A stretch of DNA of 64,000 nt from assembly GCA_964630925.1 (NCBI GenBank), contig CAZVZK010000014.1:43233-107232 (forward strand), given 5' to 3'. A model generated the notes under the pieces. That model made no database searches, was not told the origin of the DNA, and worked only from the letters and a program-made list of their open reading frames with translations. Positions 16,806 to 26,400 of the stretch are shown in pieces. A program made the translations under genes and the position numbers. The DNA comes from RGDT01 sp964630925 (GTDB lineage: Bacteria; Planctomycetota; Planctomycetia; Gemmatales; Gemmataceae). Within the stretch, counting starts at the first letter, position 1; every line of letters starts with the position of its first letter.

Positions 16806-17693
16806 TCAGGGCTTCGGCGTCTCCGGCGGCGATCCGCCAGTCAGCAGGCGGAGCAGCTCGGCCCGCTCCTCCGGCGACAGGCCCTCCAGCCGCCTCTCGA
16901 CGGGCACGCCCTCCAGCCGCTTCTCGACGGGCACGCCCTCCAGCCGCTTCTCGACGGGCACGCCCTCCAGCCGCTCTTCGACCGGGAACTCTTTGACGAG
17001 CGCCAGCCGCTCCTCGGGGGTGATGCGTTCGAGGAGGAACTTCTTCGAGTCCTCGATCTGCTGCTCCAACGTGTAAGGCATCGGCAGGCCCTCCAGCGTG
17101 TACGCCTCAAATAGCTCCCTCAAGATCGAGCTGGCGAACGGCGAGCGTGGCCGGTACGCCCTCTCGGCAAACTTCCAACGCGCCGCGTCCGCGCTGAACC
17201 GCAGCAGGGCCGCATTCCGCGGCGTCAGGGGCAGGCGGCTCAGGACGATCACACGCACGTCCTTGCTGAACGACCGCCCCTGGTAGACGCCCTCGCCCAT
17301 CTGCGTCAGACCGACCTCGGAGGCCACCTGCTGCGGGAAGCGGGCGCAGATGGCGAACAACCGGAACAGGTCGGCGGGCAGCCTCTCCGACGGCTTCGGG
17401 CTCACCTGTTTGCGGTACGCCCCGTAGAACCCCACCAGCTCGTCCAGGGCCTCGCCGTCGAGCGCCTCCTGGAACGACTTGAAGCTGATCAGGTTGTACA
17501 GCCCCAGGTCATCCAGTCCGTCGGGCAGCTCGGCCGTGAGCGGCCCGCCTCCCTCCGTGCGGATCAGGACCACGTCGAGCATCTGCTGCTACAGCGAGAC
17601 GTCTACCTCCAGCTCAACGGACACCGGCTGGCCGTGGACCATGTCACGGACCGTCGCGCCGAACCAGCGGTGCCACTGCCGATACCTGTCCAT
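16806..17693 (-). pseudogene. Lineage-restricted protein with in-frame TAG and 9-residue tandem repeats
   Basis: The apparent gene begins at ATG 17693 and reads 34 plausible codons (MDRYRQWHRWFGATVRDMVH, then GQPVSVELEVDVSL). It meets TAG at 17589-17591 and continues in the same frame QQMLDVVLIRTEGGG to the stop at 16806. The interruption falls in a CAG-rich stretch, so a single C-to-T change explains it. Translation might restart at ATG 17582 (258 residues). The pre-stop part with VELEVDVS...LDVVLIR resembles a PD-(D/E)XK/Rpn-like nuclease core, which I hold only weakly. The C-terminus has four copies of a 9-residue unit (consensus EKRLEGVPV). Confidence 0.65.
16881..16988. repeat. Four 27-bp in-frame tandem repeats
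   Basis: The unit starts gccctccagccgcttctcg. Copies at 16908-16934 and 16935-16961 are identical; the flanking copies differ at one and several bases. They encode the RLEG repeats of the overlapping gene and keep the frame. They are not spaced, so this is not a CRISPR. Confidence 0.9.
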
Positions 17694-17726
17694 CCCGCGA
17701 GTATAACCCCGGCACCGGGGGCGCGT

Positions 17727-19043
17727 CTAGCGCAGCGTCCCGTCAGGCAGATACAGCTCGTTGACCTTGTGCTGGGCGTGGTCCGGCGCCGTGCCCGCCG
17801 ACCAGGCCGGGATCGCCTTCTTCTCCGGCGGGTACAGACTCTCGATGGCCGGCCACACCTCATCGACCCGGTCGTCGAACAGGTCGCCGATCAGCAGGTC
17901 GGTCACGGTGTTCCGCAGGTGCGGGTAGTGCTTGATGAGCCTGCCGAAGCTGAAGCCGTCGTAGTACTCGCACACCAGCCGGCGCATCCGGTCCACGCCC
18001 TTGTTGAACGTGTCGCCCCACGCGCCGAGGCGGGCCTTCGACGTGTCGCCGCCCTTCAACCCTTCGGCGATGGCGTCGGCGGCCAGCTCGCCCGACTTCA
18101 GCGCCAGCAGCACGCCGGAGGAGTACAGTGGGTCGAGGAAGCCGAAGGCGTCGCCCACCAGCACCCAGCCGTCGCCGGCCACCTCCCGCGAGCGGTACGA
18201 GTAATCCTTCGTCGCGAAGTAGCCGGTGGCCCGCTCCGCGCCGGCGATGCGCTTCTGCAGCCCAGGGGTGGCGGCGGCCTCCTCGTGATAGATCTCCTCG
18301 TGGGTGCCCTGGCGGCCCTTGAACAGGTAGTCGAACGGGGCGACCACGCCGACGCTCACCGTGTCGTCGTGCTGCGGGATGTACCACCACCACCCCTTCT
18401 TGTTCGGCGTCTGGATGACGATGGTGGCCCCCGCGTCACGCCCCGTGTCGCGGTAGGCGTTCTTCCAGTACGTCCAGATGGCGCCCTTGTTCAGCACCGG
18501 GTCCCACAGCCGCAGCTTGAGCCGGTTCTGCAACATCGTGCTCTGCCCGCTGGCGTCCACGACCACCTTAGCCCGCACCTCCTCGCGTCCGCCGCCCTCC
18601 GCCTGCACCGCCACGCCGACGGCCCTGTCGCCCTCGAACAGCACCTCCAGGACGCGGGCCGGCTGCCGCACGTCCACGCCCAGCCCGCGGGCGTGGTCGA
18701 GCATCATCGTGTCGAACTCGCTGCGGATCACCTGCCAGGTCTGCGACACCTCGCCGGGCTTGTTGTCCTCGAAGTAGAACGGCGCCGACTCGCGGCCCTC
18801 GGCGTTGACGAACTGCACGGAATACTTCTTGACGAAGGCGCTGGCCTTCATCTTGTCGAGCATGCCGAGGCGTTTGAAGACGTGGTACGTCTCCGGGATG
18901 AGCGACTCGCCGATGTGGAAGCGCGGGAAGCGGTCACGCTCGAAGAGGCGGACCTTGACGCCCTGCTGAGCAAGCAGGCCCGAGACGGTGCTGCCCGCCG
19001 GCCCGCCGCCGATCACCACCACGTCCACGTTCTCCGCCGCCAT
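17727..19043 (-). CDS. FAD-dependent oxidoreductase, flavin-halogenase-like
   Basis: This is a 438-residue protein. The Rossmann GGGPAG lies at 12-17 and is followed by FHIGESLIPE at about 42-51. Position 218-223 reads W-W-W-Y-I-P, fitting the WxWxIP motif of flavin-dependent halogenases. A lysine in FVKKYS (72-73) is near where the catalytic Lys lies in that group. A second FAD motif follows, GDAFGFLDPLYSSG. Geranylgeranyl-reductase-type enzymes share part of this layout, so halogenation is likely but not certain. No biosynthetic cluster (NRPS/PKS) or flavin reductase is adjacent; the ferredoxin reductase gene is 16 kb away. Confidence 0.82.
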   Translation of the reverse strand: MAAENVDVVVIGGGPAGSTVSGLLAQQGVKVRLFERDRFPRFHIGESLIPETYHVFKRLGMLDKMKASAFVKKYSVQFVNAEGRESAPFYFEDNKPGEVSQTWQVIRSEFDTMMLDHARGLGVDVRQPARVLEVLFEGDRAVGVAVQAEGGGREEVRAKVVVDASGQSTMLQNRLKLRLWDPVLNKGAIWTYWKNAYRDTGRDAGATIVIQTPNKKGWWWYIPQHDDTVSVGVVAPFDYLFKGRQGTHEEIYHEEAAATPGLQKRIAGAERATGYFATKDYSYRSREVAGDGWVLVGDAFGFLDPLYSSGVLLALKSGELAADAIAEGLKGGDTSKARLGAWGDTFNKGVDRMRRLVCEYYDGFSFGRLIKHYPHLRNTVTDLLIGDLFDDRVDEVWPAIESLYPPEKKAIPAWSAGTAPDHAQHKVNELYLPDGTLR

Positions 19044-19200
19044 GTGCGTGTCTCCCCTCACGTCCCGTGGGCCACCATCCATGATAGGGCGTTGAACAAC
19101 AGTTGTCCAGACAAGTTTCACGGGTGGGGCGGGTAGGGCGGCGTGGGCCGGCCGGTGCGGGGGTGCGAGCCGGGGCCTCCCTGCCCCGCGTCCTACCGCC

Positions 19201-20001
<801 letters not shown>

Positions 20002-20130
20002 GGGACAGGGCCTTTCTGCCGGCTCGGGCATCAAGGAGGCGGCAGCGGCCCGGCGCGCGAGGCCCCCCTCCGACGCCCGGAGGGGGTATCGGCCGGGGCA
20101 CCCGTGGCCGGAGCGCCTGCGGTCTTCCGG
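20002..20130 (-). promoter_or_regulatory. Leader between riboswitch and DUF1559 start
   Basis: This 129-base leader holds the GC stem described above, plausible as a terminator or translation-controlling hairpin, and a weak Shine-Dalgarno (gaaagg) about 10 bases before ATG. No T-tract is seen, so control of translation is as likely as transcription termination. Confidence 0.45.
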
Positions 20131-20314
20131 CCCGGCTGGCAGGTCTTCTGGCTCCCGGCTCGAACGGCCCCGGCCTCGCCTTCCCGCCCCGAGTGAACAG
20201 GGCAGTGGCTTTTTTTGGCCGGGGGCCTCGCCGGTCACAGCGGCGGCCCCGCGACGGATTCGCACCGTCTTCCCTCTCCCGCCCCAGCGTTCATCGCGCC
20301 AGGGACCAGCCGGG
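20131..20314 (-). promoter_or_regulatory. Cobalamin (AdoCbl) riboswitch
   Basis: On the minus strand the RNA begins cccggctgg and ends ccagccggg, a perfect 9-bp P1 helix (20306-20314 with 20131-20139). Inside are three hallmark blocks: GGTGCGAATCC followed by GCGGGGCCGCCGCTGT, then CACTGCCC with CGGGAAGGCGAGGC, and the 3' box GAGCCAGAAGACCTGCC. Order and spacing match the cobalamin aptamer. It lies upstream of the DUF1559 gene on the same strand. Between them, stem ccccctccg/cggaggggg (in the leader before 20001) may be the expression platform. Confidence 0.9.
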
Positions 20315-20347
20315 ATGGAGCGGTCACTATACTGCGCCTGGCGGCGG

Positions 20348-20444
20348 TTTTCAGTTTTCAGTTTTCAGTTTTCAGCGAACAGCCGGCCCCGCAGGGGCGT
20401 CCGCCGCCCTTCCGGGCCTACTGAAAACTGAAAACTGAAAACTG
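20348..20444. repeat. 24-bp inverted repeat made of ttttcag units
   Basis: Four ttttcag units (20348-20375) face ctgaaaactg units (20421-20444). The last 24 bases of the left side pair perfectly with the right side. A small inner stem gcccc/ggggc (20386-20398) sits in the loop. It lies between the divergent riboswitch and the RCK gene, ending 12 bases before the ATG of the latter, so it could affect its translation. Confidence 0.8.
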
Positions 20445-20456
20445 GAGCGAAGCGAC

Positions 20457-22394
20457 ATGAAGCCGATCATCCTGTGCGGCCTGGGGCGGATGGGGGCGCG
20501 CGTCCTCGACTACCTGCGGGCCGCCGGCCTGCCCGCCGTCGTCATCGACACCGTCGCCATCCCCAATGACCCCCGTCTCGCCGGCGTCCGCCTGGTCCAG
20601 GGCGACTGCCGCCGCCGCGAGGTGCTGGAGCAGGCCGGCGTCGGCGAGGCCCGCGGCGTCCTGATCCTCACCAACGACGACCAGCTCAACCTGTCCACCG
20701 CCCTCACCGTGCGGACCATCAGCCCTGACGTGCGCATCGTCCTCCGCATGTTCAACAACAACCTCCTCGGGCGCATGGGCCAGACGGTCCGCAACGTCTT
20801 CGCCCTGTCCACCTCCATGCTGACCGCGCCCCTCCTCGCCACCGCCGCCCTCACCGGCCAGGCCCTCGGCACCTTCCGCATCGACGACTCCGCCGGGGGC
20901 CTGCGTCAGCTCGTCGAGGTCACCGTCTCGCCCACCTCGCCGCACGTCGGCAAGACCGCCGGGTCCGTCACCGTCGGGCGCGACCTCATCCTCCTCGCCC
21001 ACCTCCCTGCGTCCGGCGAGCCGCGCCTGCTCCTCGAGGCGGACCCCGGCGCCCGCTTGCAGGCCGGCGACCGCCTCATCCTGTGCGGCCCGCCGGCAGC
21101 CCTCGCCCCCCTCCTCGCCGAGGGCGAGGACGACGACAAGCTCCGCTGGGCCGGCTGGCTGGCACGGGGCTGGCGCGTCGTCCGTAACTTCGTCGCCGAG
21201 ATGGACACCGCGGTCCTCATCTGCACCGTCGTCCTCCTCGTCACCGTCGTCGTCAGCACGGCCGTCCTCATGCTGGGCGTCGAGAAGTACCGCCGCCCTC
21301 ACGACGCCTTCCTCCGCGCCGTCAGCATCATGGCCACCGGCGCGCCCCTCAAGGAGGAGGACTACGAGGACAACCCCGGCATCCGCATCTTCGTCCCCAT
21401 CCTTCGCATCGTCGGAGCCGCCCTCCTGGCCGCGTTCACCGCCATCGTCACTCAGTACCTGATCCGCGCCCGCCTCGGCGGGCTTCTGGAGGTGCGCCGC
21501 GTCCCCGAGGGCGGGCACGTCATCGTGTGCGGCCTGAGCCCGGTCGGCTTCCGCGTGACCGAGGAGCTGATCAAACTGGGTGAGAAGGTCGTCGTGATCG
21601 AGATGGACGCCGCCTGCCGCTTCGTCCCGACAGCGCGGCGGCTCGGGGCGGCGGTCATGATCGGCGACGCCAGCGTCATCGAGGTGCTGCGTCAGGCGAA
21701 CGCCGCCACGGCCAGGGCCGTCGTCAGCGCGACCAACAACGACCTGACGAACCTGGAGGTAGCGCTGCTGGCCCGCGAATTGAACCCGGAGCAGCGCGTC
21801 GTCCCACTCGCCGGCGACCCGCAGTTCGCCCGCATGCTCCGCGAGGCCGCCGACATCCGCCTCGCCGTGTCGGTGCCGGCGCTGGCCGCGCCCGCCAGCG
21901 TCGCCGGCCTGTTCGGCGACCGCGTGATGAACGTGTTCATGATCGCCGAACGCCTGTTCGCCGCCCTCGACCTGATCATCCACGAGGGCGACCCGTTCAT
22001 CGGCCAGGCGCTGCGCGCGGCCGCCATCGACTACGGGCTCCTGCCGGCCGGCCTGGTGCAGAAGGCCGGCCCGGGCTCGTCGCTCGTCACACGTCTCGGG
22101 GAGGGCGACCGCGTCGTCGGCCTCATCGCCCTGACGGATCTGGAGCGCCTCCTGCGCCGCGAGCCCGTCCCGCGCACGCTCTCCGTGTCCGTGACCGCGT
22201 GCCCGCTCCCGACCATCCCCTGGCTCGCCGGCCTGCTCCGCACGACACGAGGGCTGGGCCAGGAGGACGCCGAGAAGGCGGCCGCGTCGCTCCCGCTGAC
22301 CGTCGCCGAGAACCTGACACGCGGGCAGGCGGAGGACCTCCTGGCCCAGCTCGCCAGGGAGCGCGTCGTGGCCACCATCACCGGGGCAGCCTGA
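20457..22394 (+). CDS. RCK-membrane-RCK protein (TrkA-type NAD-binding, channel-like)
   Basis: This is a 645-residue protein. A first TrkA-N/RCK nucleotide-binding fold starts at residue 3 (ILCGLGRMGARVLDYL). Two membrane helices follow (about 250-274 and 311-336), and a second RCK-N fold starts at about 353 (HVIVCGLSPVGFRVTEELIK). The loop between the helices holds SIMATGAPLK at about 290-299 where a potassium channel would carry TVGYG. The layout resembles 2-TM channels flanked by RCK domains, but the filter is not canonical. The protein may be a non-K+ channel, as in plant CASTOR/POLLUX-type proteins, or a non-conducting regulator. Its start sits 12 bases after a long inverted repeat. Confidence 0.82.
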   Translation: MKPIILCGLGRMGARVLDYLRAAGLPAVVIDTVAIPNDPRLAGVRLVQGDCRRREVLEQAGVGEARGVLILTNDDQLNLSTALTVRTISPDVRIVLRMFNNNLLGRMGQTVRNVFALSTSMLTAPLLATAALTGQALGTFRIDDSAGGLRQLVEVTVSPTSPHVGKTAGSVTVGRDLILLAHLPASGEPRLLLEADPGARLQAGDRLILCGPPAALAPLLAEGEDDDKLRWAGWLARGWRVVRNFVAEMDTAVLICTVVLLVTVVVSTAVLMLGVEKYRRPHDAFLRAVSIMATGAPLKEEDYEDNPGIRIFVPILRIVGAALLAAFTAIVTQYLIRARLGGLLEVRRVPEGGHVIVCGLSPVGFRVTEELIKLGEKVVVIEMDAACRFVPTARRLGAAVMIGDASVIEVLRQANAATARAVVSATNNDLTNLEVALLARELNPEQRVVPLAGDPQFARMLREAADIRLAVSVPALAAPASVAGLFGDRVMNVFMIAERLFAALDLIIHEGDPFIGQALRAAAIDYGLLPAGLVQKAGPGSSLVTRLGEGDRVVGLIALTDLERLLRREPVPRTLSVSVTACPLPTIPWLAGLLRTTRGLGQEDAEKAAASLPLTVAENLTRGQAEDLLAQLARERVVATITGAA

Positions 22395-22489
22395 CGGCGT
22401 CGCTCTCCGTCGGCTCCGGGCCGGACCGGCCGACGGACCTCCTGCGACATCTCTACTACGACTACTCGATCCTGTGATCGGAGGGCGTC

Positions 22490-23311
22490 ATGCAAACGGT
22501 CTTCCCGCCACGCAGTCCGGCGCCCGTGTGGATCGCCTTCTACCTCGCCGCGCTGTCGGCGGGCCTGGCGCCCGCCGTCGAGCCGAGACACCTCCCCACG
22601 ATCCCCGATGACCTGCTCATCCTGGGCGGCCGGCTCCCTGACCCACGCAGGGACTTCCAGGGCCACGTCGCGCAGGTCGTTGAGGACGCTCGAGGGGATG
22701 ATGTGGCCCGCGGGACGCACATCCACCCCGCCTACCTCTGCCAGGGCAGGCATCTGGGCTGGGCCTTCGGCGTGTTGTACCCGGACCTGAAGGTCGGCGA
22801 CGTAGTGCCGGCGCTGGGCCACGTCTTCGAGGTCGCGCGGACCGGCGGCGGGAAGCGCCCCGACGTGCTCCTGCGGAAGCTCAAGGGCGACAAGGTCCCG
22901 CGCGGGGCCGCCACGTCCGCCGACGCCCTCGCCGTCCCCATGTCGAAGGACGGCCGCGGGCAGTTCTTCCTTCACGGAAACTGCACGAAGGTAGAAACGA
23001 TCAAGCCTCCGAGTAAAGCCGGGGAGCAGCCACACGCGGACATCGCGGTCCTCGTCTCCCTCCCTTTGATCGATGAGCAGATGTGGGTCTACACTCGTGC
23101 GCGGCCTGGGGACATGGTGCTGTTCGGCCGGGCGGCTCACAAGGTTCTCGCCGTCGTGCCGCCTGACGTCAAGACGCGCGTGATCGGCTGGGTAGAGCTC
23201 GACCCCGATCCGATCGAGGAGCGCGAGCTGATCGGGCGCAAGATCCCCTTCCTCCGGCCCAAGCGTGAGCGCACCACCGTCCCGGCCATCAAGGCGAAAT
23301 CATCGCCCTAA
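22490..23311 (+). CDS. Hypothetical secreted or membrane-anchored protein
   Basis: This 273-residue protein has an N-terminal hydrophobic stretch (VWIAFYLAALSAGLAPAV) that looks like a signal or anchor. The mature part is beta-rich without a family I recognise. It contains one cysteine-rich spot (YLCQGRH, FLHGNCTK) and a basic tail. The ATG at 22490 is preceded by ggaggg. The opposite strand of this region also reads open but has the low-complexity His/Arg/Asp composition of a shadow frame. Confidence 0.6.
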   Translation: MQTVFPPRSPAPVWIAFYLAALSAGLAPAVEPRHLPTIPDDLLILGGRLPDPRRDFQGHVAQVVEDARGDDVARGTHIHPAYLCQGRHLGWAFGVLYPDLKVGDVVPALGHVFEVARTGGGKRPDVLLRKLKGDKVPRGAATSADALAVPMSKDGRGQFFLHGNCTKVETIKPPSKAGEQPHADIAVLVSLPLIDEQMWVYTRARPGDMVLFGRAAHKVLAVVPPDVKTRVIGWVELDPDPIEERELIGRKIPFLRPKRERTTVPAIKAKSSP

Positions 23312-23417
23312 GCCCCGGGGCGGAGAAAAGAGGTGCGCGCGTGCTTGCGTGAGCGAACGCGAATCCGCAAGCGATGTTGACCTGCCTCAGAAGGGGCAGG
23401 GGCAGCAGTCGCGTGCA

Positions 23418-26400
23418 TCAGAACGGGTGGTTGATCCCCACCCACACCTGGAGGCCCGTGTCCATGTTGACGGCCTTGGCCACGTCGAGGCGCAGCGTCG
23501 TCCGCTCGACGATGCCGAACCACGCCACGTCCATCCGCAGCCCCAGGCCGACGCCGTGCGCCACCGGCCCCACCGACTGGCCGCTCGTGTAGGCGTCGCC
23601 GATGTCGTAGAAGAACGCCGCGTGGGCGTTGCGCAGGCCCATGACGTGGTCGAGCAGGTCGAGCCGCACCCGCTTGACGATCGGCACGCGCCACTCGACG
23701 CTGCCGACGAACACCGTGCTGCCCTGACGCTGGGCCATGTCGAAGCCGCGGAACAGGTCGCTGCCGCCCATCGTGTAGAACTCGCCCCGGCCCGGCGCCG
23801 ACGTGGCGCCGAACGCCCGCACCGCGAGGCGCGTCTCGGCGAGCCAGTCGGCGGCGTGGCGCAGGAGCGACCCCTCCGGGAGGTGTTTGCCCAGGTCGGG
23901 GGCAGCCTGTACCACGCTGAGCTGGCTCGACAGCTTCATCAGCCCCGTCAGCGAGGGGGAATTCGCCATGCCGCCCTCGCCCCAGGCGTCGAGCTGGAAG
24001 CCGCCCTCGGGGTCCCAGTACGGCGTCAGGTAGTTCAGGCGGTAGTGCAGGCCGGCCGTCGTCGTGCGGTCGAAACGCACGCCCCTCAGGCCCTGCTGCG
24101 TGGGGAACGGCAGGAAGTTGTCGCTGTACTTGGTGAACCCCTCGACGTAGTGGATCGGCGGCAGGTACAGGCTCGACCCGTACAGGAAGACGTGCCGCAT
24201 CCACGCCACGCCGCGGAGGGCGTTCGGGTCGCCCTTGTTGAATTCCGCCAGACGCTGCTCGAAGATCAGGCCGGCCTGCATCTTCGGCAGCGGCCAGTGG
24301 TCCCACATCGCGTCCAGCCCGTAGACGACATCCCGGTAGTCGGTGCGGAAGCCGGCGTAGGCGCCGCCGTTGAACTGCTGCGTGCGGTACGCCCCCGCCC
24401 GCAGCCCCACCATCGTCGAGCGCGTGAACCACGCGTCCTGGTACGGCGCGGTGAACAGCCACGGCCCGGCGATGACGTTCCACCGGTCGTACGACGCCGT
24501 CAGGTCCGTCTCCTCGAGGAAGGTGTACAGCGGCGTCACCCGCCAGCGGATCGGCGTGTGCCAGAAGTTGTTGCTCGGGTCCGCGTCCGGCAGGACCTGC
24601 TCGGGGTCAACGGCCACCTGCGTCGGCTCCGCCGGCAGCAGGATCTCCACCTTCATCCGCGTGCCCTTCTCGTCACGGCCCAGATTCGTCACCGAGGCCG
24701 GCGGGTCGTCGATCTTGTAGTCGCCGGCGTGCGGGACGACGGGGATGGTGACGGGGTAGCCCTCGCCGTGCGGCAGGGCGAAGCCCAGCACAGTCCGCTC
24801 CTCGTGCTTGCCGCGCTGGTGCAGCCACACCTCCACACGCACCGCGTCCGCCGGCAGCCCCTGGTCGGGGCACGCCCCGCGGCAGAACAACAGCTTGCGC
24901 TTCAACAGATAACGTCGGATCGGCTCGGCGAGGCACTTCGGCGGGCGCGTGACGACCACCTTCTCGACGGCCCAGTCGGTGAGGCCGGGGCCGCACAGCC
25001 AGTCGTGGAAGAACTCGCGCCACGACTTGCCCATCCGCCGCTCCATCGGCCCGGTGTACGCCTCCAGCTCGGCGCGGAAGTCGGCCACGCGGAGGATGCG
25101 GTAGCGGTACTTCTTGACGACGCAGCGGAGGAAGTCGAGGTAGGCCGCCGGGCCGACCTGATCCTCGATCATGCCCGCGACACGGGCGCCCTTCTCGTAG
25201 GTCATGCTCATCAGGTTGGGCAGGTGGCCGAACTCCTCCATCGGCTTGACGACGGCCTGGTCGTCGCCGCGGCCGAACGCCCCGTACATGCCCGCCGAGC
25301 GGTAGTCCTCCCGGCGTATCGTCGGCAGCCATTTCAGCCCCGTCGGGTACTTGAGCATCTCGTTGTTGCGTCCGACCTTCTCGTCCATGAATCGATTGGT
25401 CAGGTGGCTGACGATGCCCTCGTCCATCCACGTCTCGGCGTACCCGTTCGTGCCGACCTGGCAGTAGAACCATTGATGGCACACCTCGTGCGTGACGAGG
25501 TATTCGACGTACCCGGCGGCGAGGTGCGGCATGCCGAAGACGCGCTCGTCGATCATGACCAGCGACGAGCACTCGTTGCCGTTCCAGCCGAAGTAGCCCT
25601 CGGCGATGGTGAGGTCGGGGTACGGGTACGCCCCCAGCCAGCGCGACCACGTCAGCAGCGCCTCGCAGGCGTACTTCACCGACAGCTTCGCGTAATGCTC
25701 GTGGCGGGGCAGGGCGAGGACGCGGACACGGACCGGCGCCCCGCCGGGGCCGGCGGCGGCCTCGCCTTCGTGGATTCGGTAGCGGGCGCTCGCCAGGATG
25801 GCGAAGTCGCGCATGCCGACGGCCTCGATGTCGTGCTGTCGGCGCCCGTTACCGATGTCCGTCACGCAGACGGCCTTGCCGGTCGTAGCGAGGTGGTGGT
25901 CGGCGGGCAGGGACAGGCGGACGGCGTAGGTCGCGGCCTCGTTGAAGAACGGCTGATGCCAGGGGACGAACGGCACCGGCTGCCACACGCCCACGGCCGG
26001 CCCGGGGGCGGCCCCGGCGAGGGTGGCGGGGGTGTCGGGGGGACGCATGGGGTCGCCGTAGACGGCGAAGACCGGCAGCCAGTGGCTGAGGAAGGTGATG
26101 CCGTCCCACTGGCCCCATCGGCCCTGCTTCTGCGGCAGCTTGAAGGTGAAGTCGATGACGACGGTGACGCTCTCGCCCTGCTTGACGGCATGGGGCAAGG
26201 GGACGACGAGGTCGGTCTTCGTCATCCCCTCGTAGGAGTAGGGCAGGTCCTTGGCGCCCATCGTGATGCGGGTGATGTCGAGGGGCGGCTCCTTGACGCC
26301 CATGACCTCGCTGGGCATCATGCGGAGCAATTCGATGGTCTTGGCGGTCAGCCCGATCTCGGAGTCGGGGACGACATGACGGGCGTGGGCGTTGAAGACG

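Noticed and set aside
16881..16988. Possible CRISPR-like repeat
   Set aside because: Units are contiguous, have no spacers, and encode an in-frame protein repeat.
20002..20265. N-terminal extension of the DUF1559 protein
   Set aside because: The in-frame extension would translate the leader and riboswitch. The prepilin leader begins right after ATG 20001.
20418..21983. Minus-strand open frame opposite the RCK gene
   Set aside because: Composition is Asp/Gly/Val/Ala-rich with no motifs, while the plus strand has clear RCK folds and a membrane pair.
22031..23140. Minus-strand protein gene opposite the hypothetical gene at 22490
   Set aside because: The plus frame has a good ribosome-binding site and a signal-like start. 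The minus frame is rich in Arg/Asp/His without structure.
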